Shown: piece by piece, positions 36,858 through 50,612 of the stretch
Numbering within the stretch: the first letter of the stretch is position 1
How the letters are laid out: the number at the start of each line of letters is the position of its first letter
Notes under the pieces: generated by a model
Database searches by the model: none
What the model was told of the DNA's origin: nothing
The model's input: the letters and a program-made list of their open reading frames with translations, nothing else
Program-made: the position numbers and the translations under genes
Assembly (NCBI RefSeq): GCF_022201045.2
Contig: NC_068564.1
Span: 26,317,001-26,381,000 of the forward strand
DNA length: 64,000 nt
Direction: 5' to 3'
Source of the DNA: Citrus sinensis
Taxonomy: Eukaryota; Streptophyta; Magnoliopsida; Sapindales; Rutaceae

Positions 36858-39280
36858 TCCAATTGCTAAAAAATAAGTGATAAAAGAAATAATACATTGC
36901 TGATTTTTTTTTTATAAATAATTTCGGGTGAGATAAAAAAGTTATAAGTAACATGGTGGTTCATTGATTCTTAATGAAAAAATTTTAAAAAATTAACTCT
37001 ACTGTTGGGCCCCTCGAATGCCATTTCTGGCTACGCATGACAAAAGTAGTTCTGACTGTTATGTCTTTGGGCCATGTTCATGCATGTTTGGTGGCTCATT
37101 TTAAATGGGCTTTTGATGATCAAAATTGGAAGGTGAAGAGGGATAAGGTTGCTGTTTAAATTAATTAAATTTTTGCATTAAGCAAGAATCTTGTCCTCCA
37201 ATAATGCAAATCTAAAAATGGCAACTGGGTAAATTTTGAATGAATACAACAAAGTCTTTCAAATTAATTCCCAAAAGGCTCACCCACCAAAATGCCGTTT
37301 CAGCTTTAAAAAAGAAGGCCCCTTAACAAAGTCGAACATTTGGGGGTGGGAGGAGTTGGAATATTAAGAATGTAAGTTTAAAAATAAAAGCCACAACAAG
37401 TAGAGTGGCATGCAGACTTTGAGTGTGTTGTCGGTGAGCGGGAGTCGTTGTGGATAGTTGAGAATTGCTTGTCAATAATTATGATCAAGAGAAAAGAACT
37501 CAAATTTGGTAAATAGAACCGAAAGATAATGAAATGTTAACGGATGTTTTGACTCCACTAATTATGAGAAAATTGTAAGTCACTAATATGATCTTCAAAT
37601 GGTTTTGCTTAAAGTCAAAATTTAGCTTCTTAAGTTCTTAAACACTAACATGAAGAGCGAGCTTATGTGGGAGGTAGCTAGATCCTGTTCGGAATTAAGG
37701 TTGGATAATTATAATTTAAAAATTGCAGTACTAATGTGTGTGATAAATATTAGTTATTGTTGCTTGTAAGTTGAGTTACGTAGAACTCATGCTTGTATGA
37801 TGAAAAAAACTATAATTTTTTTGTTTTATTTTTGTCAAAATTATTATTTAAAAATCATATTTATCATATGTTATCAATTTTCATTTCAAAATCTCAGTTT
37901 TTGTCCTCTAACAGCTGTAATTTAAAAATTATAATATACCTCAATACCAAACCGAATATTTGTTCAACTAATAGGGAAAAAAATTAAATTGGAATGAGTT
38001 TGGATTCCGCACCAGCCTCTTTTTCCAATTCTCTCTTTAACTTTCTCCCATCTACTATTTTTGGTCACATTTTGCAACGGCACGACACTTTTTTCCGATT
38101 GCATTCGGCTGTCACAGAAAACTGCTTTTATTGCACGGAGATATGGAGATAGATATGGCGAAGAACGGAGAAGTGTAGAAAGAAAGAAAAAAAAAGGCAT
38201 AGCTAGAATTCGATAATGACAAAGAGGCTTATCACATTGATTAGTTTCGATATTTGATCGATATATAATATAGTACGAAAATGAAACATTGAAGTAGATC
38301 AAGTAAGACACATCTAAAAAACTTGGTAACAAGTTAAATATTTCAACTAATTGAAATGATGAACACAAATTGATTAAAATTTGAGTGGCTAAAATGAGAC
38401 TTGGATCGAAAAATTAAATATCGGTGTTTTTTTCCCCACACGGCAGAAAATGAAAGGGCAAAAATTTAGCTGACATACCTTAGCAGTTAAAAAGGGAATG
38501 ATAAATAAGCATCTAGAAGAGAATAATTTCCGCTATAGCATCATCACGATGGCCTCTAAGCCAAAGAAACCAAAAAGGGTTAGGGTTTCTTCTTTCGTGA
38601 AAGAAGAGTAGGCTACCTTCAAAGTAAATGGAAGGCCTTTTGGCGATCATAAAATTGCGTGTACCAATCATTATTGTTATTATTTCATCTATAGGCTAAT
38701 AATTAAGCATTCATACTCCTACCCTCGGTAAATTTTGTCATCTTCCCATTTTCATTCTTGTGGTTGTGGCAGTCTTGAATCTTAGTTTGTCCCTGAAACA
38801 GTCTCGACGCTTGAATCTTAATTTGTCCCTGAAAAACCCTGATCTTATTGCATCAAATTGAGTTTATCTGAAAGGTAGGATGACCAAAGTCCAAATTGAT
38901 TTATGATTCTTACTGAAAAAACATTGTGTGAAAACTACATAGACAAGTTTCGATGCAGATTTTCTCTTTTTTTTTTTTTTATACTTAAAACTGTTTTGCT
39001 TAGATGTTAATTGGCTCAGCGAGTAAAATCTCTTAGGTTGATATAAGTAGTTCGAAATTCAAATAATGCTCATAGGGCTTAGGAGAGAATGCTAAAAATA
39101 ACAAAGACACTTTTGCATGGTTTCATCAGAAGAAGTACATGATGAAAAATAATGGCATTAATTATATACAAGAGCATTCTCAGCTCATGCATTAATTCTA
39201 CAGGAAATGATTATTCTATGATAGATTGATAAGAGGAGAGTGACATAGAGATATCGACATTAATTAGATGATGAAATTAA
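36858..39280. other. Intergenic between ETF alpha and VUP-like genes
   Basis: ETF alpha 3' UTR, then AT-rich DNA with no open frame showing family resemblance. Both flanking genes end here, so few promoter elements are expected. I see no clear mobile element. Confidence 0.65.
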
Positions 39281-40138
39281 TCAGCCTAGATAATCAACTA
39301 TCATAGACAAAGGAGCTAAGCAAAGACCCCTCTTCTTGAGTTCTGTTTCATTATCTCTTCCATTAATGGAACCATCTCCCACTTCTCTCTTCTACCCGAC
39401 GAGCTGATGATGAGCCTCCGTCCTCCTGCATATATGTAATAATTACGAAACCCAGGGTACGCCTTGATTAGTTTTCTTGATTTGTTTACATAATTAAATA
39501 CTAAAATGAAAGTTTATTATTCGTACATATCTTAGAAACGCAACTACCATTAAAACAAAACAAAGACAAATAATTACAGATAATAATTTACCTCTAAAAT
39601 ATCCATGATGTTATTCTGGTCTGGTCTTTTATCCAAATACTCACTCATTGTATTGCAAACCTGTTTCAATAATGTTAAAAAGACTAACAAAATTGACAAA
39701 AATGAACAAAGCGAAAATCCCCACAGAAAGATAATATTAACATTATTTGAAAGAAAAATAATATCTGACCTTGGGGCTGTGAGATGGAGAACTAGCAGTG
39801 TCTTCCAAATCATCATCAACTCCAGCAACTACTTTAGTTTTTTTCTTCTTGAAACTGAACCTATCACATCTTTTTTCCTGAGAAAATCCCATAGCTTGTT
39901 CGTTACCAGCGACTTTATTATAATTGGCAGCAGAGAAAGCAGCATCTGAAATCAAAGAGCTTTCAAGAAGAGAAGAGAAGGAGCTGTTTTCAGTATTTTG
40001 TTGGTTAAAGAAATCATCAAAGTACATGGTCCATCCACTCTCTTCAAGATCACCATCACTCATTGTTCTTTCATTATTGGAAGAAGAAATAACTTTGCTC
40101 TGGGAATTGTTTATAGAATTCATAGAGTTATTCTCCAT
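39281..40138 (-). CDS. VUP-like protein (vascular-related unknown protein family)
   Basis: Three exons, high to low: 40138-39770, 39660-39592, 39391-39281, giving 182 aa with both introns in phase 0. The protein is small and hydrophilic. The family landmark EESGWTMYFDDFF is near residue 33, followed by Ser-rich segments (SSFSSLLESSLISDAA), a basic patch (FSFKKKKTK), an acidic EDTASSP region, and the conserved C-terminal block ELKKRGLCLAPLSMIVDYLG. In Arabidopsis, VUP proteins are linked to vascular tissue and growth and hormone responses; the molecular function is unknown. The last acceptor was placed at GGGTAG|AAGAGAGAAG because an in-frame TAG excludes any upstream choice. ATG at 40138 lies about 115 nt from a TATA box. 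Confidence 0.85.
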
Positions 40139-43100
40139 GTAAGAAAGAACAAAATTGAAAAGAAAGCAATATTGATTGGGTATATAAGCAAGAATATTGT
40201 TTTTGAGTTTCACGAAAGTGCTTCTGAACAAGCATGTAAAGCGAGATGCTGCTATATATAATACAAGCTAAAGAAGCTTGGCTTTGTATGTGGACCATGT
40301 AGGGAACTTAAATTAGAGCGTGCGGCTTTGACCTTTTGTGTAGGGGAAGCAAAGATTAAGAGATTAGATATACCAACAGAGATTTCATTTTGGCAAAATT
40401 CTTTTTGGTGGACTTGTTTATTTATTTTTTTATTTTTCAATTCAATGCGTTGATTAAGTCACTACATATGAGTTCTTTCGGTCACTTTTGTTATATTTTC
40501 TTATAAGGAGATATTGAAATTCATCCATAACTAATCGTAACTTTTTAGATTAATATTAATGATGTTATGGTAGTCTAAGTGAGTGCTTTTCATACACTAT
40601 ATTTCACCCGTCATATGGGTTTAACTATGAAAAAATAAGGGTTAAAAATCGAATTAGACTTTAATAAATACCTTACCTTTTACCTTTTAAAAAAAAAATT
40701 AATTTTTTTAAAATATTACAAACAATTCTACTAAAATAATTAAAAATTTATTAGGACCATCCGTTATTAATAGGGCAAGGAGCACATGTCGGAAATTAGC
40801 TTGGAAATCGAAAGAAACTTATGTAAATAGAAGAAAAAATTTCCTATATTTTGTTATTAGTAGGAACTGAATCCCATCACTTAAAGTTAGGGAGAAAAAA
40901 ATGACCAACCAAAAGATGGTTCACAGGTTCTCATAAAAAAAGTGAATTATATTATATGATCGTGGCTTCACATATATTATCATATGAAGATTTTTACTAT
41001 CTATGATAAGAATTTAATTTTGAAAGTAGATGGATCTTGAAAAGATGATTGAAACAATATATCGTGAGAATTAAAAAGAAAAGAGAAGCTTGTAGACACC
41101 ACTTGGAAATGAACACCTTCTCTTTTTGGTCTGCCGTTGAAAATGAGTAGAGGCCGCCATCATTGGTTGGAATGATGTATTAAGGCTAATGACTTGGACT
41201 AGAAACAAACATAAAAATATTAAGTTTTGAAGGAATTGATTAAAATATGAATCATGGGTTATGACTTTCGTTTTCAGAACCATATTTTTAATGGCTCGTT
41301 GAGTTATTGTTTGGTAATGCTCACGTTGATGTTTATTTTTTAATTGAAAAACTTGGCACCGCATTGGACGGTGGTTACCAAATTAAATCCACTTGAATTA
41401 AGAAAATTATAGTTAAATTGAATTGTTATTCATGAGAGCGATTTGGTTTAACAATTAATGTTGTACGAGGTACATATATATGAGGGTTAAAAATGGGGAG
41501 TGAACCAATTAAAAATGTAAGTGATGTTAAAAAAATTAAGGAAGTTTTTCACAATTAAAGATAATATTTGAAAATTTTTTGATGCAATCTTTGCATATCT
41601 CTCTTTCAAAGACATTTTTTTTTCTTAAAATACTATCATTATCAAACAAGTTCATAAATTTTAAGAAATAAGAAGTTGTACACCATTGGCAAATCAAGTG
41701 CAAGGTCCAGTATTTTGTTTAATATGGTGACTTTTATCCTAAGCACCTTTGGCAAATGCCAATTTGGAACAATATTTATACAATTAATTATTACTTTAAT
41801 ACATGGTTGATGAAGCTTAAGCTACCTCATGCATCATGATCAACTAGTAGGCTAAAAGCTAAAAGATTTTCATGGTCAATTTCTTCCATGTGAAGCACAC
41901 AAAAACTCCAAAATTGTCTCCATTATGGGGGTCCTTCTGCTTGTTAAATTAGTGAATGGTCATGATCATTCAATTAATGTCCGGCCCTTAACAGATGGAC
42001 TTTGCCTTTTTGTATACAAACATCTTCGTCGTCATTTTTGCAATCTTTCAAATTGGCCTTCCATGTCTTTTAGCCATTCTCAGTCTCCCAAATTTTCAAT
42101 CTCCCATTTGTAGAAACCTACTTTATGTTGAGACACAAAATTAATTATCAATTAATCCTTATTTGACTTTGATCTCCTTTCAATTCTTTATCATCATTCT
42201 TAGTCACAGAAGATTTTGTGAAGATTTCATTTCATATAAATTTTTTTTTTCTTTCTGAACCAAACAAATTCCTAATCCAAACTCTATTGTTAATCCTCAT
42301 ATTATCATACTCTTAATCAATGAAAATATTACATATTTGAGCTACATGGGATATGATCATAAAATTTGTGATCCCCACTTAGATTAATTTCACTATTTGT
42401 TTAGTCTGTGAGCATATTATTAAAATCCTATTTTATGGACTTCAAATGGGAAAATACCTAACATGTGTGGTACCCAAATTCGAGTGACATTTATAGATAG
42501 ATTAGTCAATAATTATGGTTATTAGTTTACATGTAATTCAATTTCAATTAGAAAGAACCCGTGGAACAGATATATGGGTCTCATTTTCAATGACATGGGG
42601 AAGTGATCAAAATTGAAGGCACAACTTCGTGGGGTCCAATATAACATGATTTCTGGAGAAAATTTTCCAAAGTTTAGGTCGAATACTTTGTATTTCCGTA
42701 TTCAAAGATGTAATTAATCATGATTTTGGTCCTAGTTAGAGGAATGCCTCTTTCAATGTTTTGATTGTTATTGTTTGTTTGGAATTACAGCATATGCACA
42801 TGGATTCTGATGCCCACGTGTGTCGCTTTTGGTCTAACTTTGCACATGCCCGTGCGAATAAAGTTCTTTACATATACTGACAAATTAACCTAATGTTTTT
42901 GAGTAAACTTGATTGAAAAAGAAATTAAGTTCCCAAATAGCTACAGTTATAGGATAAAACTTATCTCATTGCTCACTGCTTCACTTGTGTCTTCTTCTAT
43001 TTCCTTTTCGATGTCGTTATAAGATCAGAAAGTTATAGTTTTCGGGATTCTTTTCACCATTTTAAAAATTAATGATTTCATCAAATGCAATTTCAAAATC

Positions 43101-45162
43101 TAATTTAAAGCCTAAAAAGAATAAAAATTCAGAGGATGTTTCCTTAGTAGATATCCATGCGCCTAACAACCCAAACTCAAGAGCTAATTTATGAGCCGAG
43201 AGTTGTCCATATCAACAATTACTCTTAGTTGATGTGATAATCTATATCCCGGCGAAATGTGCTAATGAATCCTGTAAAATGGAATTGCCCGTTGACATGG
43301 TAATGTGGGTCCTAATTACAGATTTAGGTCCTTTTGTGATTATTTTTTCGAGGCTTAAAACTGATTTTAAAAATTTAAAAATTAATTTTAATGTTTAGTA
43401 AATAAAATCAAAATAACTTTTGTCAAAATCAACTCTTCCAACAACTGATTTTGAAAAGAAGGGAATGAGTATCTTTTAGATTCTGATTTTAAGAATCAAA
43501 TTTATCGTTTAATACAATTCCAGTAATATCCTTAAAATCATTACCTAAACCCAAAATTATCCTTATTCAAATTGGAAACAAAATTAATATTTTAATAAAT
43601 TTTTATTATAATTCATCAATGTAAAAATTTATTAATATCAATTTGTTGGTCGAATTATTATTAAATTTGTTTCACTATATTATAAATTTAATTATCAAAT
43701 TTTTAAGATAAAAATAAAAAAATAAAATCAATATATTATAAATTTTATTTTTAGTAAAAATTATTATAATACACAATTAAAAATATTATATGTACATATT
43801 TTTATATGTATATGTAAAATTTTTTATCTTACATTATGTAAATTTTAGTCATTTATTTTCTCTCAACAATTTAACAGTAAAATTTACCAAATGTCCATAA
43901 CTGTTTTCAAAACTCACAGTACTTTTGAAAACAAAATTTACAAAACACTTAACTGATTCTCTTCACAGCTGGTTATTTCTACAGCACAACTAATAACAAT
44001 TATTTTAGAAGTTACAACATTTTTAAACTGACTCTTTGTTTTGAAACCATATAGTCAATGACCTATAATTTATACTTAAAAATTAGCTCATGTGTTCATG
44101 GATGGCCAAACTTATACACTTAGCTTAACAACTATTCTCAATGATGTGAGAATATCTCCGTTTGTGATGGATTTTATTTCTAATTTTACTTTAAATTGAC
44201 AATGACAAAAAGATTGTTTGGTAACGTGTTCCATGAAACCAGTTCTCGGAAAATCAAATGTCACATCCAAAAATTTTTAGTTTCCAAGTGACAATTCTCG
44301 AGCAAGTAGTAGTACTATATACTACAGATTCATGCTAGTGGAACTGTCAATTTTCGATCACATGACCACTCGTAAAGCCAGGCGAAATGGTCCCTATTTC
44401 TCAAGCACTATTTGCCCAAGAAAAGTATTGATCTACTTGATAAACAACAAATGTATCATATTTTCGGCAGCCTGTGATCTCAATAATTTGACCAAGAAAA
44501 TACACAACAGCAAGGCAACATTTTCAAACAACAAATGTATTGTTACGTATAGGCCATGGATCACAAGCACACTACACGAAATTGCTGAAAAAGACTTGCC
44601 ATCATAAATATATGGCCCATGCATATATAATAATGTAAAGCATGCACTATGCATGCAGTATTTTAACTGATCGATAGCTTGCTTTCAAATTTCAATCCAA
44701 CAAGCAGATGCTAACCATTCTATTTTAGTGAATAATCTTATTCTAACATTTATCAGTATCCATGGACTGTGGCACCCTTAAAAGTTTTTTTTTTCTAAAG
44801 AATAAATACGAAAAATGCTGTACCTTATGAAACCATGTGGTCTGTGTTTGATATAAGCTTGGAAAGTTAGACACTAAAGTGGTCCACTTGATTTATTTGA
44901 TTATGCATAAAGATATAATTTATTGAAGGTTTTATGGAAATAAAATGATTCTGACCCAACATTTTTTATTCATACTTTCTCCAATGTTTCATCTTATGTT
45001 GGAACAAACAAATTGGGTTATTCAATTGTCCATTTTTAAATTCTTGAGAAGCTTCAAGTCCTCAATTTGTTTTTGTTTTATTTATTTGTATGCATTGTAA
45101 TAAATTTAGTGTGCGTGGGATGTAATTCGGTTACTTTAGTAATAATATAATTTTCTAAAAAC
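40139..45162. other. Gene-poor region upstream of the VUP-like gene
   Basis: VUP-like 5' UTR and promoter, then about 4.9 kb of AT-rich DNA. Short open frames here show no recognisable motifs. No tRNA, rRNA or clear element was seen. Confidence 0.6.
40253..40260 (-). promoter_or_regulatory. TATA box of the VUP-like gene
   Basis: TATATATA read on the minus strand, 115 bp before the start codon. Confidence 0.5.
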
Positions 45163-46257
45163 TCATTAAATCCCTTAATATTTATTATCAAAAACGCTAA
45201 TATAGTAAATTTTTCTACAGTCATATTATTGGAACCAATTAATTTTATTATTATTAATAAGTTATAACTTAATAGAGATTTAGTACAAAATTATTATTTT
45301 GACTTAATTATCTTTAATGCAAGCAATGTAGAGGTAAAATGTGTGCCACGTTGATAATTAAGTAATAGAGTACATCAAATCTAATGTATAGATATAAATG
45401 TAATGAACGTGCAAGCTTAAAAGAAGCACATGTGGCTGATTTCAAAAGCAACAACAGCTGCTTGCTTCGACTAAGCACATGCATGTTTCACTTGTGTGCT
45501 TGTCGTGCATGTTTGAAGTGTTTCCCCTATTTCTCACTACTTGAATAACCAAACCAAAATAGAGCAAAACAGAGAGAAGAAACGAAGAAAAACCAAGAGA
45601 AAAGAGAAGAAAAGGAAAAGAAAAGAATAAAAGAAATAGGACGAAAGAAAGGAAGAAGCCGAGAGTGGGAAATAAAGTTTAGAAGTGGAATTAAGAGGAA
45701 ATATTGTGGGAAATAGAATTGGGCATTTAGATATATATTCAGTGAGTTAAGGGGTAGTGGGTTTATGAAATTTAAGTAGTTATTATTTAATTTACCTCCT
45801 ACATATAAGTCTTTATATAAGTTCTAACCGTTAATTTTTTAATCTTGTATTTTTGGAGAAATTCAAGAATCTAAAAACCCACAAGAGGCCCAACGACCTC
45901 GATTGAAACAAGATCTGTGAGTGAATACTATTATGTATATTGTGAAGCATTTATGTTTGATAATATGATTTAATATCATGTTATGATTATATGTACGTAT
46001 ATTATATGTTTGATTAAGTCATGAAATTTGATTGTCAATCACCTTATATGTACCCTTCCCCACAAGCTCTACGCATGTATATTGAGAGTTATGTTACTCT
46101 ACTTGTGCGATGTAGTTAAATTCCGCCGGTTATTGAGAGGTTTTTCCCCCATTTTACTCATGCGATGATGATTCCGGCGAGTATTGAGAGTTATTTCCCC
46201 TGGGTACTGTTTGGTGCAGTTTTGTTATATATGTATGTATGAATTCTATGTCTGATG

Positions 46258-46700
46258 TAGAGATGGCAAAACCCCGGGCCGGGTCCGGGTATTGCCATGA
46301 CCGGACCCTGCCCGGATGCAACCGGTCCGGGTCCGGGTCCGGGTCCGAACCGGGTTTTAATCCGGGTACCCGGATTTTATATTTTTTAATATTTTATGTG
46401 TATATATTTTTTATTTTTTGGTAATTTTATAAGTTTTAAATTTATTTCAATAAAATTTGACATGAAAATATAAATTTTAAGTGTTTAAAACTTTATATAT
46501 GTATAATAAATAAGTCAAATAAAATATAAAATATTTAAAATAATATATATTTTATAATTTTTTTAATAAAATCCGGGTTCTGGGTTTATCAAGTGATGCC
46601 CAAGACCGACCCGGCTTCATACCCGGGCCGGGTATTACCCGGCCCGCAACACCCGGGTACGGTCCGGGTCCGGACCGGGCGGGTATTTTTGCCACCTCTA
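46258..46700. mobile_element. hAT-type MITE, 443 bp, with 8-bp target duplication
   Basis: Terminal inverted repeats TAGAGATGGCAAAA (left) and TTTTGCCACCTCTA (right) differ by one base when inverted. The element is flanked by a perfect 8-bp repeat GTCTGATG at 46250-46257 and 46701-46708. Its outer thirds are strongly GC-rich (repeated CCGGGTCCGGGT and its complement) around an AT-rich middle. It has no transposase and is nested inside the solo LTR. Confidence 0.92.
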
Positions 46701-46913
46701 GTCTGATGATATATGATATTTAGTGTGGAGTTATGTCACATGATTATATATAAGCACTAGTACACTACTTTATTATTATTATTATAATTACATTTACGCC
46801 TTTTCTCCCAAGATTCCGTAGGTTTTGTACAGATCAGTTCTAGTCAATTAAGGTTGGACCACGAGACGCATTGCTGAATGTCTAGCATTTTGAGCATGTT
46901 TATATTGCTTATG

Positions 46914-46921
46914 TTATATAT

Positions 46922-46965
<44 letters not shown>

Positions 46966-47014
46966 CTATATCTATATATATATATCTATATTTATATATA
47001 TATATATATATATA
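46914..47014. repeat. Compound (TACA)n/(TA)n microsatellite
   Basis: A run of TACA units is followed by TA and TATC repeats, about 100 bp, inside the solo LTR. Confidence 0.9.
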
Positions 47015-47832
47015 ATTTGAGTGTGAGTATATAGAGTGAGACATTAATTACAAGTTCTAAATATATATTTTCGGATGAGACACATAGGTAGTTATGTGTT
47101 TATATCAGAGACCATTTTTATATATATTCATAAATTAAATTTTTGTCATGAGTTTTAGTTATTAATCCACATGATTCGCCTCGGATCCGACATATAGGTC
47201 GGGGCGAGTCGTGTCAATAAGATAGTTTAAAAAAACTAATGCATATGTATATCATCTATGTAGTGCTGAGAATATCTAAAATCATCTTATTAAAAGTTTA
47301 AAAAATAAATTATTGTCCCAAACATTTTTTTAAAAATATTATAAAAAATAAATTATTGTCCCAAATAATTTGTTTTAAATATTTTATTCCATCTTAAATC
47401 TTTAATGTAATATAGCATATAGTTTTTGCATTATGTAGATAGTTATTACTATGTAGATGCAAGTCCTTTAAGATGAAAGTTAGAAAAGTTATAACTTATT
47501 ACAATTTAGAATTTATTATTATTTATAACCAGCCCAACTAAGACCAAAATTTTTTGTAACTATATAAAAATTATTTCTGTATAGTGTATTACTATAAAGA
47601 GATTTTACCGTAAAATGTTGACAAAAACAACATTAAATTGGGCCTAAATTTAAACCATATTTATATTCTTTATTATCTTAGTACATAAAACTATCCTAAA
47701 ATGAATTATATGTCTTCAAATCTTAAAATTAAATGAAAAAAAAATTGTCTTGTCTATTTTTTCTACAATGAGTACATAGTTACGTGGTTCTATTCTTTAT
47801 TGTTTCAAATGTGACAAAAATGCTAATTTTTG

Positions 47833-49810
47833 TCATTAAATCCCTTATTTATTATAAAAAATGCTAATATAGTAAATCTTTTTTGAAATTCTAGTTATGC
47901 AACCCAAGAGGGGGGGTGAATTGGGATTCTAAAACAAAATATCATGCAAATCTAAAACGAATTTAAAGCAATAACAATTAAATCAATCACAATATAAAAA
48001 GATAAGGGAAGAGAGATTCAAACACGAAGATTTTTACGTGGTTCGGCCAACCTCGCCTACGTCCACGCCTCCAAGCTTTCCGGGCTTGAGGATTTCACTA
48101 AGCAAGCCTCCAAGGCTTCAAATGCTTACACTTGACTTCCAAGTTGTCAATGAACCTTTACAACAAGAGATTATCCCCAATCTCTTAACCCAAGTGTATC
48201 TCAACACTTACAATCACTCAAAGTAAAAGATTACAAATTGTTTTTCTCTCACACAATATTTAAGATTACATATCAATGCCCAATGTGTGAATAGATGAAG
48301 CAAGAATGTGTTTAAAGCTCTACGAAGATTGTATTCTTGAATATAAGCCCAATGGTGGTGTTGTGATCCATCTTGTTTGAATTTGAATGAGCTTATTTAT
48401 AGTTGGACCTGAAAAACTAGTCGTTACAGACTGTCTACCTGAAAATGGTTCGTCGTTAACCATTAACGGTTAACCGTTTAGGCTGGTCAAAAGTTACCGT
48501 TGGGCCAAATTTTAAATAAACGGTTTGCCGTTTAGGCTTACCCTTTCGCCGTTAAATTCCAGAGACCTGCAAAACAAATTTAGTTTAACTGGTCTTACTA
48601 AACAGTTCAAGGTTAGCAATATGAAAATAATCGGTTAACCGTTTTCAGTAAACGGTTCACCGTTATTTTCCAGAATCATCATTTTAACAATATTTTGGAG
48701 AACATGCTTTCTGAAAATTATCGGTTAGCCATTTTTAGTAAACGGTTAGTCATTTGCTACAATGAAATTATTTTTTAAAATTATAAGTTTATCCCAAAAC
48801 TTTCTATAATTATATTATGGCCCAAATTGTCATAAAACTTTACAAATAAGTCCATTTCTAGAGTTTCAAAACTTTTTCAATTTAGACCATTAATTGAAAA
48901 CAACCAATTTCATAAAATCATTTTTCCATTAAGTATAAAACCTTTATATTATGAAAATAATGATTTATTTAAAATAATTTGAGCTTTTAAAAACTTAATC
49001 ATTCTTAATCTTGTTTGTTATCATCAAAATCAACATTATGGATACATATATGCTAACATTTTTATAGTTGTGTTATTGGGACAAATTAATTTTATCACTA
49101 TTAAGATGTTATAACTTAATATAGATTTAGCTACAAAAATTTTTATTTTGACTGAGTTATCTTTAATGCAAGCAATGTAGAGGTAAATTTTATGCTACAT
49201 TAATGATTAATTAATGGAGCACATCAAATCTAATGCGTCGATATTGATAAGATAGACAGAGTTTCAAAAACATTAATTCATATATCCATCATCTATGTAG
49301 TGTTGAGAATATCTAAAGTCATCTTATTAAAAGTCTAAAGAATAAATTATTGCCCCAAACAATTTTAGAAAAATATCTTACTCCATCTTAAATCTTTACT
49401 ATAACATAGCATATAGTTTTTGCAATATACAGATAATTATTACTATGTAAATGCAATTTAGAATTTATTCTTATTTATACCAGGTTCAAATTAAGAACAG
49501 AAATTTTTTATAACTATATAAAGATTATTCATTTATAGAGTATTATTATAGAGAGATTTTACAGTAAAATGGTGACAAAAACAACAATAAATTAAGCCCA
49601 AATTTAAACTCAAGCTAGTTAACTGTTGTTTTTGTTGATATTTTGTTATTAGTATTCTTTGTTATCTTATTAGATAAAACTATCATAAAATGAATTAGAT
49701 GTCTTTAAATCTTAAAATTAAATGAAAAAAAAAATTGTGTTAGCTATTTTATTTACAATGAGTAATTAGTTACGGGGTTCCATTCTTTATTGTTTCAAAT
49801 GAGACAAAAT
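47833..49810 (+). repeat. Tandem duplication, copy B (interrupted)
   Basis: Second copy of the about 0.8-kb unit, lying head-to-tail with copy A. It is broken by the solo LTR at 47884-49058; the remaining flanks match copy A. Confidence 0.8.
47884..49058 (-). mobile_element. Solo LTR of a copia-like element in copy B
   Basis: 1175 bp with TG...CA ends and TTTTT on both sides (47879-47883 and 49059-49063). Copy A shows the unoccupied site (TAGTAAATTTTTCTACAG). On the minus strand it reads TGTTAGCATATATG at the start and CACCCCCCCTCTTGGGTTGC near the end, a signature common in plant copia LTRs. The part at 48450-48755 holds several AACGG....CCGTT palindromes, also found in the LTRs of the complete copia element at 51123-57310. 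No internal region is present, so it is a solo LTR. Confidence 0.75.
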
Positions 49811-50549
49811 TAGGGAATGGTGAAAAAAAAATGAAAATGCAATTCCATCTTTATCATTTAATGTGGCTCAAACTCGCAGCCATTTATACTACAGAGTGAA
49901 TGATACAAAAGAAGCATGATGGTCACCATATAATGGCCACCACACTTTTCATATTAACTACATGTCAAATTGGCAGCAGTATTTGCAGATATTTATGTTG
50001 TAATTGCAGTGATTTTGGCTCAGATTGGGTTTATTCACTGTCATCATATGATTCTTACAAAAACTTTTTAAATGTTTTACACATCTTTTATTTGATATCT
50101 TTTTACAGCAGCTGATCTTACAAGTTATATGCAAGATGAAACGGTATGAGGGCGACAATCTATTTAATTGTTTATACCCCAAAAGAAAAAAAAAATTGAC
50201 TTGCCTAAACATTATAAGACTATTGAAAGGATGGCTAGGCTACAACTATAATCGGAAAAAAAAATAGTTTCCATTAAATGAAAGTTAATAATACTGCATG
50301 CTAATTGGATATTCTTTTAAATAATAATTTTGATAAAAAAATATTAATATTATTATATGTATTTTTATCATATAATTAATTGAGATGTTTTTTTTATTAT
50401 ATAATTAACTAAGATAAAATGAATTTTTCTTCTAAACCGAGTTTATCAAACATTTAGTATTGTAACATTTAAGTTATAATAGCCCTACCACAGTACCAAA
50501 TAGAACCTCATCTTTTAAACTAAAGTCGAAAACTCAATGACCCTACAGT

Positions 50550-50612
<63 letters not shown>

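Larger units (their letters stand above)
45399..47216 (+). mobile_element. Solo LTR in copy A, with a nested MITE
   Basis: The insertion starts TGTAATGAACG and ends GAGTCGTGTCA. It is flanked by ATAAA (45394-45398) and ATAAG (47217-47221), a 5-bp target duplication with one mismatch. Copy B is continuous at this point (GATATTGATAAGATAG), which defines the empty site. The length is 1818 bp, or about 1.37 kb without the nested MITE and its target repeat. There is no coding sequence. TG...CA ends and 5-bp duplication fit a solo LTR; the GGTCGGGGCGAGTCGTGTCA end suggests Ty3/gypsy, but this is tentative. A nearly pure purine tract lies at about 45556-45720. Confidence 0.65.
45163..47832 (+). repeat. 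Tandem duplication, copy A (interrupted)
   Basis: Copy A begins TCATTAAATCCCTTAAT and ends near TTTCAAATGTGACAAAAATG. Removing the insertion at 45399-47216 leaves about 0.85 kb that matches copy B (47833-49810) along its length: shared blocks include AATGCAAGCAATGTAGAGGTAAA, ACATCAAATCTAATG, CATCATCTATGTAGTG and TAGCATATAGTTTTTGCA-like DNA. Non-coding. Confidence 0.8.

Noticed and set aside
48038..48226. Open frame inside the solo LTR
   Set aside because: It lies in LTR sequence of a type common to plant copia LTRs; no protein motif.
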